64,000 nt of DNA. Source: Laguncularia racemosa (lineage: Eukaryota > Streptophyta > Magnoliopsida > Myrtales > Combretaceae). Shown one piece after another: positions 25,983 through 37,600 of the stretch (its first letter is position 1; each line of letters begins with the position of its first letter). The translations under genes were made by a program, and so were the position numbers. The notes under the pieces are model-generated. The model searched no databases, had not been told where the DNA came from, and was given only the letters and a program-made list of their open reading frames with translations. The stretch lies in the NCBI GenBank assembly GCA_037954665.1, contig JBBMOL010000147.1, positions 186,001-250,000 on the forward strand, read 5' to 3'.

Positions 25983-26434
25983 GGGAAAAATATAGTAGAA
26001 GGATTTAAGTTTCTTCAAATTTTTTGTTTTAAGACCTATGTGTTTTTTTTTTTTCATTTTAGGACCCTAAAAAAAATTAAAATAGGACTTTTATTACTTT
26101 TCACTATAAGTGTCATTAAAAATCAGACTTTAAAATGAATATATATATATATATATATAAATACTAAAATGAAAATTGATAAAAAAATATAGGTCCTAAA
26201 ACCAAAAAAAGTATAAAAAACTTAGATCTTTATATTATTTTTTAGTATTTTCATTTTAGTATCTATATTTTTTTTCCATTTCAAGACCTAACTTTAATTG
26301 GTTTGTAACAAAGAGAAATAGATATCCTATTTTGACACATTTTTAAATATTTAGGTCTTAAAACGAGAATCTTAAAAATATAGATTCTAGAATAAAAATA
26401 ATAAAAAACTTATATCCTTAAGTATATTTTTGCC
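25983..26434. mobile_element. Mutator-type MITE with 10-bp target duplication
   Basis: A 452-bp element flanked by the direct repeat TATTTATTTA (25973-25982 and 26435-26444). The terminal inverted repeats pair as GGGAAAAATATAGTAGAAGGAT and GGCAAAAATATACTTAAGGAT, followed by TTAAGTTT or ATAAGTTT. The interior is partly palindromic with a TA run in the middle. A 9-11 bp duplication and G-starting ends fit the Mutator superfamily. No transposase is present. Confidence 0.8.
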
Positions 26435-26444
26435 TATTTATTTA

Positions 26445-27640
26445 TAAGCTAATAATCTTACTTTGTTTTATTTGTATTATATACGTAGTTAGTATAAAAC
26501 TCAAATAGTGATACACTTTTAATTTGTACGGAAGTCAAGAAAATATGGAAAGAGAAAAAAAATGAAAAGTTGAAAAGACTGCTTAATGATTTATGATTCT
26601 AGAAACATTGAAAGTAAGAAGAAGTCTGTCTTTTATTATAATCATAACTATAGATTTTGAGTAGTGTTTGTTGCCTCCTTTACACATATAATTGTAAAAG
26701 AAATCCTCTGACATGGGCATAGTAAGAGTATATGGTCCAAGGACTCTGCGTTTATCTTTTAATTCTTCTACCATGCCTCCAGAATTATGTAGAATGGGAA
26801 TAAGCATTCCTATTTGTAAGACTTCAGAGGGGAGCTTATCTCAATCCATGTAATTGACATTTATCGATAGAACTATACTTGGAATATCCCAAGATATGTT
26901 GGATCGAATTGGCTCAAAATCAACAACTTCGTTTGCTTTGCATCCCATGACCATGTTATTAAACTTGATTGGTTTGGAATGAACCACTTAGATTAAAAGT
27001 TGTAATCTTTGATATCTCTAATTTTAAGAACATTAAAATGAGCAACTTTATAAATGATATATTATTACTTATTCATTTTAAGCAAGCAAGATATACATTC
27101 ATTTTTGTTTTTTAAGGGCAATTAAATATATATGAAATAAGACAGAGGGAGGAGTTAAGAATAGGATAAACATTTGGCCTTATCTACAGTTGCTATTATT
27201 ACAAGATTTGGAAAATATTGAATAGGCCTGAAAAAAACCCTATACTACAAAAAATAGAAACCCTTATTATACCAACATATCTATAATTTTTTTAGGACAA
27301 ATATGGAAAGAAGAAATTAAGAAAATTTCAACAGTAAAGAGCCCCGTTTGCTTTGTTATTAAGTATATAGGCATATAATTATAATGATCGTGTTGTTACA
27401 TTGAATTCCTAACAAACTAGATATCACTTAAAGTTGTAATAAGATAGCAGTTGAGAAAGAAAAAAAATAAATTCGCCTAATGTGTTTTTATATTCAACAT
27501 AAACTTAATAAAAAGGGGTTAGATTGGAGACCTAGGGACGAGAGCGTCAACTGTTTTTCCTCAGGCCGAGCGCATTAGTAGCGATCCTGACCCTACATTC
27601 ACCAATCCCTTGAAAAACAGACGCCTATTGTCTACATGTC
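26445..27640. other. Spacer between transporter and ACD11-like gene
   Basis: AT-rich. A minus-strand open frame at 26807-26583 (74 codons) has no domain I recognise and no splice partners. Nothing else is supported. Confidence 0.4.
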
Positions 27641-27653
27641 GCATGGCAATTTC

Positions 27654-27661
27654 ATTATATA
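27654..27661 (+). promoter_or_regulatory. TATA-like box of the ACD11-like gene
   Basis: TTATATAT, 156 bp before the chosen ATG and followed by a CT-rich leader start (CCCCTCTCTCTTTC). Confidence 0.4.
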
Positions 27662-27747
27662 TCAAAGCACCCCTCTCTCTTTCATTTGTTCTCTCGTTTC
27701 AACACCCAGATCTTCCTATACGTCGATTGTTGTCGAGTATCATCATC

Positions 27748-27842
27748 ATGGAAAACATAATGAAGTGCCCATGACAACGTTAATGTCCATAGCCATAGGA
27801 AACAAGCAACGACCGGATGGATGCAATGCAAATGGACCCTAG
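27748..27842 (+). promoter_or_regulatory. Two upstream ORFs, the second overlapping the main start
   Basis: uORF1 (27748-27774) has 8 codons. uORF2 (27771-27842) has 23 codons, starts inside the end of uORF1 (ATGA overlap) and ends 23 bp past the main ATG at 27817 in another frame. Both lie downstream of the likely TATA box, so they would be in the leader. Ribosomes that translate uORF2 would miss the main start. Confidence 0.5.
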
Positions 27843-29914
27843 AAATGCAAAAACAGATCATCATCAAACGCCGCTTTCAGGCATCGTGGAGGCGTTTGAG
27901 GAGGTTGCTGATTTCCTTAAGTCGAGACAAAATAATGGCGGCGAAGAGCTCCGATTGGATAGGTTTTGTGAAGCTTGCTCTCTTGTTTCTGTGCTCTTTG
28001 GTGCCCTCGGCCTGGCCTTTAAATTTGCCGAGCTCGAGTACGTCTCCAAGGTCATCTTCACTTTTTTGTTACTACCACTCATTTTCCTTTTTTTACTTCC
28101 ATAACTTTTGTTTGCTTTATGCTTTGATCACCATAAATATTGCCTTGGTCTATGTTTAAGTTTATATACGATTTTCTCTTTCATTTTTTTTCCCTATCTA
28201 ATTCTTTCCCTTCATTTTCCATCTCTCGAAACTCATTCGCTTTTCGCAAACATAGTGTTTGAAAATGGTTCATTTATTGCATCATTTTCCTGATAATAAT
28301 GCCCCATAGAAGCCATTCGAATTTAAAAATTTATAAGGATGTCAGGATTTTCATAAAGATCACGCTTCAACGATTCAAGTACCAATGGTTCCTCATCCTG
28401 TTGAAAATTTATTATGGCATTGTCATGCTAGATTCTTAGAGTTATAAATTGCGATTTATCAATAACTATGCAACTTTATCCACGAAAATTGTGATTCATG
28501 TTTGTTTTTGTGCTATTTCATGTTTCTTCGAAGATGAAAAATAGATAGAAAAACTTAGATACATCCTATTTTTACCAAATAAATCATGATCAATACTCTA
28601 CGAACTAAGATCGAGCCAATGACTAAGTCGGCCAAAATAAGAAAAGACAACTTAGATTTATGGCAAAAGAACCCATGTCTATAAATATAATGAGCAATAT
28701 TATTAATATAATGAGTGTAAGAAGCCACGTCTCATCAAGGAGAAAGAAATTATAGCACAACAACGAAAAATTCGAGGCCCTCAAAATCATGACAGGAAAG
28801 ATATTTATGACATTAATTTATAACCTAATATAAGGAGGAGAAAATAAAAACAATAAAAACTATCATAATGTTCCATCTTCAAAACTATAAATAGAGAGAA
28901 TTTACCAAAAAAAACTTTTCAAACATGAGTAAAAATATATCCTTGAAGAGGTATTGCATAAGCCCTTACATTGGCTCAAATAGTATAAAAGAGAAATAAT
29001 TGCGCCGTTTTTTTTTTTTTTTTGGCCTTTTCAATAACTGAATGGTGTTGTTCTTGGATTGCTGATTCACAGGTGCGAAACCTTGAAGAGGCATCAAAAA
29101 CGTTCGAAACCTTACATAGTATACTAGATGTTGATGTTGCAAAGGGGACAGTGAGAACACCTGGTAGCTATTCTCGTAATTTACGCCGAGTTAGGCAGGG
29201 TCTTGACCTCATCAGTGCTATGTTTGAGCAGTTCTTGTCTTCTGCGTATGTGCCCTGTTAAAGTGCCCTCTCGTTATTTCCTTTGCTTAAAACACCATTT
29301 ATCCTTAAAATTATCGCCGTGATATCATTTGTGTTGCATTGATACTAGTGATTATTGCTTGAAGAATGCTGCTACAACAGCGTATTCACAAGTTTGTGCA
29401 CCCTACCACACATGGGCAGTGAGAACAGCGGTTTACACCGGCATGTATGCTCTTCCTACTAGGGATCAGCTTTTGCAAAAGCTTAGCGAAACCGGTGAGT
29501 TTTAGATACTTTGAGGGTTGGAACAACCTTCCACATACTGCTGTTGTAATGAGCCAAAAACAATACAATCCCGAACCTGCAAAACAAAAACAAGGATGAA
29601 AAAAATTGAGATATGATGGTCCGAGACAAAGCTAAAGCCTTTTTTTTTTTCACTTTTATGAGGTTGATGAAACGTACCCTCTCGTTTTAATTTTCTTTTC
29701 TCATTAAGCGTTGTCTGATTGTTTTTTTCATCCCGAACAATGAGGACTTCTAACAGTGGACTAAATGCATGATATGTTATAATTTGAAATATTTTTCATA
29801 TTTGCAGAATTGACGGCAGCAAAGAAGATGAGAAGGTATATCGATGCCTCAAAACCAGTTATACAATACATTGACAACCTTTACATTTCCAGAAACATCA
29901 GCTTGGACTGGTAA
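27817..29914 (+). CDS. ACD11-like glycolipid transfer (GLTP) domain protein
   Basis: A soluble lipid-transfer protein of the GLTP family, most like plant ACCELERATED CELL DEATH 11, which moves ceramide-1-phosphate between membranes and restrains cell death. Exons are 27817-28050, 29073-29245, 29349-29494 and 29808-29914. They give 219 residues, slightly longer than ACD11 (about 206) because of the N-terminus. The whole protein is one all-helical GLTP fold. By alignment the lipid-headgroup residues are E74 (Asp in ACD11), K78, R113, R117 and H156. The protein ends in NISLDW, typical of this group. The first donor is GTCATC, a weak site, but the joined frame matches the family. Two uORFs precede it. 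Reading frames are intact. It may belong to an ACD11-like subgroup rather than be ACD11 itself; lipid preference is inferred. Confidence 0.88.
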
Positions 29915-30500
29915 ATTTCAATTTTAAGATATTTTGGAGATCCGTTTGTAGGACTTGTTCTACTTCTACTTGATAGCATTCGATGTATAATGTATGTTAC
30001 TGCTCTAGTCCTGCCAATCCGTGTGAATCCAACAAAAGGACTGTCCTATGTGGAGAAGATTCGCTCGATTTGTAGATACTTTGTTCATAAAAAATTGTGG
30101 AAGATGTTGATTTCTACTCTTCCTTTCCTACAAATGTATAAAGCAAACCTACTTTCATTGTTTCTTTTCATTCTATAATTCTTAGAGCTATTTTGCAAGT
30201 CAATCTTTTCATTACATTTCTTAACCATCAACAACAATATCCAAATAACCATTTTAGAGATCCCTTTCATTGGTGTTAGTGCACTCCACATCTCTTGGAA
30301 TAACTGCAGGGGTAACAGGATGATTGATTTTGAAGAGAAATATTTGATTCTTAAGCGGACATGCCATATAATTCCTACCGCTATAAAAACCTTCTAGTTT
30401 AGGCGGTGGCTTGTCCAATAAGCCTATAAAAAGGCTCGCCACAGGGCTTAACTTACCTAAATGAGTCCTTAGTGCCTGTAAAGTGCTGCAGCTATGCGGT
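29915..30500. other. Downstream spacer of the ACD11-like gene
   Basis: The 3' untranslated region probably lies here, but no canonical AATAAA is close to the stop. No other gene or element is supported. Confidence 0.4.
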
Positions 30501-30949
30501 CCCGAGTTTAGGCATGGTAAGTGGGCGGGTACGTGAGCACAGAAGGGCCTGTTCCGTGGGTCACTAAAGCATGAGCACGCGCAAAAATATAGAAGGTTTG
30601 AGCACACGTGGAGGCATGCCAGCACGGCACGTCAGGCATGATGAGGTAAATCGATTACCCAGGCATGAGCACCAAAGGACACGACCAATATGTGGGTTTT
30701 TTACTACTCGAAATAAAAATTGAAATAGTATTTTAATTAGTTTTAATTATTTGGATAAATAATTTTTTTAATTTGATTTAATTAATTATATTTTTAAAAA
30801 AGTTACTACAAATTGAATATCAAATTAAAGAATTAGTTAAATAATTACATATTAAAATTAATAAATAACTATTAATATTGCGTATTTAGTTTTAGGGCTT
30901 TCAACTAAAATAATATTATTTTTAAAAAAAAATTCACGAAATAGAGCTA

Positions 30950-31560
30950 CTAGTTATTAGATATTTTTTTATTTATTATTGATTTTTTAATAAAAAATTA
31001 TGTAAAGAAAATTAAATTTCTTTGTTTTAAAAAAATTAAAAGTTTACATAAAAAATAACAAAAAATAATTTTCATAAATTTAAAATTTATTAAAAAAATT
31101 TACACCCCTTATACTTTATCTTATAATATATGAAAAAAAGAAAGAAAAAAAATCGATACTGATGCAATTTGCTTTTTCAACTTTGAAGGGTCATAATTTT
31201 TCGCTTGTGTAAAGTTATGGAGCTTATAATACATATATATATATATATATCATATATATATAAGCCATTTGATATTTTTATGAAGATCAAATTTTTATAA
31301 GCTACTAGTTATTAGATTGATTAAAAAAAAATCAAGTTATGATTAGTAGATTCAATTTTTTTTCTTTTTTTTCATATATTATAAGATAAAGCCGAAAGGG
31401 GTGCAAAAAAAAATTTTAATTAATTTTTATAATTTTTAAATTTATGAAAATTATGTTTTTTTGTTATTCTTTATGTAAGAAAATTTATTTTTCTTTACAT
31501 GATTTTTCATTAAAAATTCAATAATAATAAAAAAATTAGCACTGGAAGCGCAAATTGGAT
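30950..31560. mobile_element. Fold-back element
   Basis: The left arm (about 30950-31150) and the right arm (about 31350-31555) are inverted copies. For example TTACACCCCTTATACTTTATCTTATAATATATGAAAAAAAG faces CTTTTTTTTCATATATTATAAGATAAAGCCGAAAGGGGTGCA. The loop of about 200 bp holds an AT run and a copy of GCTACTAGTTATTAGAT. No coding capacity. Confidence 0.7.
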
Positions 31561-32389
31561 ATGCGCATTTAGTAAGAATTGCTAAAGGTATAGACCTAAT
31601 CCACTTTACAACTTATTTTTGAAATAATTTTTTTAAGTATGCTATTTTGCAAATTAAAAAAAATAATATTATTTTAGTGTATTTTCCTTAGTTTTGTGCA
31701 ACTGATTAATTGAATTAATTAAATGATTTTATTTAAATAATTTACTTATTGTAATTGGAATAAGTGAATAACCATTTAAAAAAGGAACTAAATAATTAAT
31801 TTCTAGGAAAAACATATTTTCAATCCTCAACATTTACTTAATTTTTTATTTAATTCATTAACCCTTTTTTTTTTCCTTTTATTTAAATCATCAACATTTT
31901 TAAAACCTTAAAAAAAATAAGACTTGTATTAAATATGTTATATTTTCTATTCATCTTGAGCATATATTGACTTCCTATTAAGCTTGAGCTAGTTAGCTAA
32001 GATAGCTATGATATAAACAAATTTAATCCAACTTCTTTTCTTAATTTTAGTTATTATTTTTATATTATATCATGTAAATAAATATATTCGGTATTGTAAA
32101 TTTATTAATTTAACTATTATGGACCAATTTAAAGTTGATACATGTCAATGATGGATAAAAAAAATTAATAGATTTGGCAAAGTGCTTTATTTTAAGGTTT
32201 TAAAAATGTTGAAAAGTCAAATAAAAGAAAAAAGTATATTAAGGACTTAAATAGAAAAATAAATAAACATAACAACTAAAAGTATACTTTTTCCTTAATT
32301 TAATATAATTTAAACCAATACATTTACATAAATTTAAATTAATTAATTTAATTAATTTAAATAGCATCATTAAGGATGCTGTAGAGGGT

Positions 32390-33001
32390 TGAATTCAATT
32401 TGTGAGCTTTTTGGCCTTATACTTGAATGTATTTGACTCTTTGCGTTGAGATGATAGGGCTTAGGAAGTAAAGTCCATGTTTTGAAATAATCAAAGGAGA
32501 TTTGGCATGGTAGACTTGGGCTAGGGCCTATTAGATTGGCCAATCCGATCTAATCTTTCTCAACAAGGGTTCATACACATACACATACACTAAAGACCTC
32601 TAATGGGCTTAGACCCATACAAAGCCCATATGGGTGTTCAATTATTCAGAATTGTTGATTATCGTCACCATCTGACGGACGAGATTTATAGTTAAATACT
32701 ATAAATACCATATACCTCCTCATTCGAAAGGGGGCCTCTTTGGAAAAATGCTGTTATTCTCCTAAAATTTTCTCAAAAAATCAAAACCACGATATTTCTA
32801 CATTCATTTACAAAACACTCACCTGTCATCATAAAGTCGAGCCTTGTTTGAAACTACCTATTACTCCTCCTTGTCTTATTCACCTCTTGATCATCTTTGT
32901 ACATATCGTTTCCCTCGTTAAGCTACATGTAGCATGTTCCCATGTAACATGTGCATGACCTTACACTCAAACTAACACCCCCACAGATCTAAGCCCCTAA
33001 C
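32390..33001 (+). repeat. LTR-like block with TATA box
   Basis: ACTATAAATACCATATACCTCCTCATTCGAAAGGGGG at about 32697-32735 has the TATA box plus leader look of a plant gypsy LTR, and the block ends near CCCCTAACA. No partner LTR or internal region is found, so it would be a solo LTR or fragment. Confidence 0.35.
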
Positions 33002-33779
33002 AAAAAAGCCAAGACTCATCCAAATCATTTGGTTGCAGTTTGTTGCCGTATGAGTTAGGGTTACGATTGCCACCACCCTCCATGATTAGCTTAGTAGAAT
33101 GTGTAAATAAAGTAGCATTGAGAGTGAGAGGAGGTTGTGTGAGTGAATACATATAGAATATGCAAAGAAAATGCCAAGTAAAAGGTGAGTGCATGAAGGG
33201 GTAAGGTGGAAATTTATAAAGAAAAAAATATGGCACAAAATGTAATGTGGCCACTTTGTCCTCGAAAACCATGGCCATGTTACTTTACAACATGGTAAGT
33301 TGCTAAACAATGTGGCCATGCTAGCATGTAATGTGATCATGTTATTTTCCCCACCAATTTAATTACACGTTTAGCATGGGACCAACTTAGGCATATTCAT
33401 ATGTAATATGCCTATGTTGTTCCTGCGCTTTCCTAAGATGTTTTTTTAGCGAGAAATGACATAGCCACATTGGCTTGTGGTTAGGTTTATCTTCTCTTTT
33501 ATTATTTTTTATTATTATTATTTTCTTTTTGCTTACATGGCCATAGTAATGGCAAAGTGGTCATCAATTTCCTTACATTTTCTTCTTAATTGATTACTAT
33601 GCTTCTTCTGCTAGTTGCCAATTTAATAATACTATTTACTTGCTTTCTCAATACTTGAGATTAACTTCATTCATACATTATATATTTAACAAACAACAAA
33701 TAATATATATTTACATATAATTAACTTATATAATAGATCCCTCCATGGCATATTTATATTATATATAAGATAGGGTTCA

Positions 33780-33802
33780 TACTGAAAACTATAACATATA
33801 CA

Positions 33803-33834
<32 letters not shown>

Positions 33835-33899
33835 CTTCTAATGCTTTTCAAGGTGAATTGCCCCATATACATTAACAACATGTACATGACACTAATATG

Positions 33900-33945
<46 letters not shown>

Positions 33946-34508
33946 CAATATAATATAACATATATATTTATTGTGTATATCTAATATTTTGACAATCATA
34001 TATATAACTAAATACTTGTATATATAATAAGTATATAAATTCTATACATATATAACATTTTTATATTATGCTCATATACATTGTATGTACATATACATGT
34101 ATACATGTACACTTATATATACCATATATGCCTTATATGTACATTAACATATATGTCATATCGCACATTTATGTTATACATACATACATATATAATACAC
34201 ATATATGTATAAACATCTTATATAATATATATATATATATATTAACATGACATATATAAATAAATACTTGTACTACATAAATACTATACATTTATAACAT
34301 TTATATATTACAGTCATATATGTTGTATGCCTGGATAAATATATGCATATACACTCATATATATGTTATATGTTATATCTATATCTACATATATACTATA
34401 CCAAATGCTTAAATTATATGCACATGCGTACATAATACATATATACATATAAATGTTTACAATATAACTATATCATATATATTATAGCATATATATTTAT
34501 TATATACA

Positions 34509-34552
<44 letters not shown>

Positions 34553-34930
34553 ATAATATAAATAAATACCATGTATATGTAATATATACATAAATGCTAT
34601 ATAGATATAATATTTATACATTATATTTACATACGCTACACGTACATTATATATATATATTATACATCTATTTGCATATATGTTGTAACGTATGATTATA
34701 TTATTACTTACACATATATAGATGTATATACATATACATGTACGTATATATAAAAATGTATGTATTCGTTTATACACACATACACACACGCGCGCACATG
34801 TATATATATGTATATACATATAGATGTATGTGTTTACTTACATGTATATGTATTTATAAAAATGTAATACATATATGTTGCACGCTTATACGTGTATGTC
34901 TATATATATTTTTTCTTCTAATTATTATTT
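33780..34930. repeat. Long TA/CA-type simple-sequence tract
   Basis: More than 1 kb of almost pure alternating pyrimidine-purine sequence. It includes pure TA runs at about 33806-33828, 33908-33940 and 34510-34550, and an ACACATACACACACGCGCGCACATG core near 34775-34800. Open frames here are low-complexity artefacts. Confidence 0.9.
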
Positions 34931-35254
34931 ATATAGAATTTTCAAGTATTACTTATTCATTCACCACATTAAATTTTTCATTACTTTAAATTATAAAATT
35001 TGAACTTTCATTTTTGTTACTCCTACTTTTTTAAAAGATTTGCATTTTTTTATCATATTTAACATTTAAGCCCATTTAAAGGCATATTAGTAGCATGTGG
35101 ATAAATAGGTGACACATAAGAGAAAAAAGCATACAAGCACATGGGCTGACAAGCATGCAGGCACAATGGGCCTAACATGCAAAAAAGTACAAGCACACTA
35201 GGCACAAAATTTTAAGCACACGGGCCACCCATTTATCGTGCCTACTTGAGTTGA

Positions 35255-35876
35255 GGATGGGATTTTTCTTATATTTAACAAAAAAAAATAAAATATTGAA
35301 TTTATTTGAACTTTTCCATTCCACAACATCAAATATAAATGTGGAAGCTTAACATTATAATTGAAGTCCAAAGATACATCAAAGTAGCAATCTTTCTCTA
35401 AGGATATTGTTTTATTTGCTACTTTATCTCATAAATTTCTATGTAGTCTGTAGTCTCCAAGACCCCTTCTCTTGTTGTATTGATGCCCTATGTCTTCTAG
35501 ACCTATGGCCTATGATGCTAAACAAACATCCCCTTAGCTAATATTTAAGCCAAGCGAGCCATAAAAAGGAAAATATTCACAAAAGCTCAAGCATGCAATC
35601 AAGCATATATCCTAACACAAAATTAAGTATATAATTATGTGAAGCATATAACCAAGCATATCCTAATGCAAAAGTCTATATACCATATAAATGTATGCAC
35701 CATGCAATAGACTAGTATTTTACCTAATGTTCCATGCCAATTGTAAAGAACTAGCTATTAGCTGAATTGTATAGCCAAACAACATGACCCCTCATTTGCA
35801 AGGCACTTAATTAATTAAGAGTATGGTCTCTAATCACCTAGCAACTAACAGGATGGTCTGGTAATAAGACCCACGT
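35255..35876. other. Spacer, no supported gene
   Basis: AT-rich sequence without recognisable domains, ends or RNA genes. Confidence 0.4.
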
Positions 35877-36331
35877 TGTTTATGGATCTTCAATTGGGTG
35901 CTTATGATCTAAAAAAAGCAAGAAAGGTTTGAAGGTGTTGGGGCTATTTTCAGCATAGCCACTCCGATGCTCAAGTTAGTGTTTATTGGTGAGAGAGATT
36001 AGTTAATTTCGACTAGGCTTAGGAATCATAGATTTTGGATCCTCGTACCTAAGGGTTAGTCTTAGTATTTATAGAGGTGGCAAATAAGCAATTAAAGCCA
36101 GAGGTAAGTGGTACACATTCCACTAAATGACTCTGACATTTTAGGGTAGTAGAGTTATAGGCAGTTACAAACCTCAACTGTTTTCACCTATCTTGGTCCA
36201 GAGTTAACCAAGTCTTCTTGACTTGATTGGCCGAGTTAACCTAGTCCTAGGAGCTCAAGTTACTTCTTGTAACTCAGATAGTTTCAAGCTAACCCGGGCA
36301 TAGGGGTCCAAGCTCAAAATAGCCTATCAAC
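35877..36331 (-). mobile_element. Solo LTR related to the Tat-type family
   Basis: Shares with the LTRs at 2439, 11054 and 14604 the block CATAGCCACTCCGATGC, a TATTTATAGAGG segment, the GGGGTCCAAGC block, and the end CCTATCAACA. It is more diverged and carries different middle sequence. No internal domains flank it. Confidence 0.65.
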
Positions 36332-37600
36332 AACCCCTAAATCAATGTAATTTATACGCATAAAAAACAAGCCTTATAAATTGAGCATCTTGCATAGAAA
36401 AAACCAAGTTTTGAAAATCTAAAGATAGTCTCTTTTGATGCCATGCCATAAATGCATCGTGCAAATTAGCAATTGTAACTGAGTGTATATCATGGTGAAG
36501 TATAGCATAAATTATACTCATACTTATATTTAACCAATACAAATCAATCATCGATCAAGCTATCAACTGTACTATCTAACCATGCTAACCTTGATCTATG
36601 TATAGAGGTTCACTTAAATGAAGCCTTATAGGGAATATTACATACAAGATTGTTTACAAGCATATACAGACAAATACACTCATAACATGTTCATGCATGC
36701 TCAAATAAGTAGATATTTAAGTCTATGGATAATCATATCAAAATCTACTCATGTTAAATGAATGCCTAGCACTATACCAAGATGGTAAATGTAACCCAAA
36801 TAACAAATTATAGTAATGAATCAATCATTAAACATATTGAAAGTAAGCTAAAGAGCAATTCTCAAGAAATAGGTCTAACTCCATTTTCACCTAAATACAA
36901 CCTATCAACCAAGCACAAAATCCCAATCCAAAGTCCGTGGCTTTATATGCATTGCATCATAATAGTCAACTTCCTAAGACTTACGAATATATTTCTAAAC
37001 TTACTTACTTAAACTTAACCGATAACTCCATCACTTAGGTCACATCTAACCATCTTATATAGCCTAATAAAAAAAAGTGCTAGTACCTTATCTAACATAT
37101 GATTTTATCCTCTTACTAATACTAACTTCTTAGTGAATCTTAGTACTCAACTAAATATGCCATTTATTATATGTGATTCAAGTCTTAGTTGTATCTTATC
37201 TTATAACCTCTAAGCATAGGAGATCCCCGATCACTCATATCATGATCAAATACATCTAATATATATAACTTAAAATGTTTGGGTCATTCACTATTTACGT
37301 CATTCACATCCAATTGAACAGTAAGAATAGAAGAATTTAGATAATATTTGTTGATCCAAGATCACATGCAACACAAATAACTGTATTGAGTGGCAAGAAT
37401 TCATTTAAGTGAATTCAATAGAGGTATTCGAAAAAAACGTAGAAAACCAAGCAATATGGCTTTGCATCAATAGTTGTAGATTGTCGTTATTAAATATACC
37501 TAATTATTTTGAGAATATTTGTCAATAACTATATTCACAAGATCAACCTTAGTCATAAGTGTCGAGTCTAATTTTTTATTTTCCATTTTTAATCCGATCT
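36332..37600. other. Spacer, no supported gene
   Basis: Short random open frames only. No element ends were recognised. Confidence 0.4.

Larger units (their letters stand above)
30502..35254. mobile_element. Possible hAT-type element with nested insertions
   Basis: The left end CCGAGTTTAGGCATGGTAAGTGGGCGGGT... pairs with the reverse complement of the right end, CTCAAGTAGGCACGATAAATGGGTGGCCC, over about 35 bp. Both ends continue into GC-rich subterminal stretches of repeated GAGCACG/GCATG or AAGCACA/GCATG motifs, in opposite orientations. This layout is typical of plant hAT elements. No transposase is visible. The interior holds a fold-back element, an LTR-like block and simple sequence. The ends could instead belong to two separate elements. 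Confidence 0.45.

Noticed and set aside
27636..27842. 68-codon frame considered as the true start of the ACD11-like protein
   Set aside because: It is in a different frame from the GLTP exon and begins before the likely TATA box; only its last part can act as an upstream ORF.
30254..30625. 123-codon minus-strand frame with many cysteines
   Set aside because: Spans the boundary of the hAT-like end and has no recognisable domain.
33780..34930. Possible CRISPR-like or satellite array
   Set aside because: No spaced direct repeats; it is dinucleotide-type simple sequence in a plant genome.
34068..34989. Open frames rich in Tyr, Ile and His on both strands
   Set aside because: Translations of TA/CA simple-sequence DNA.
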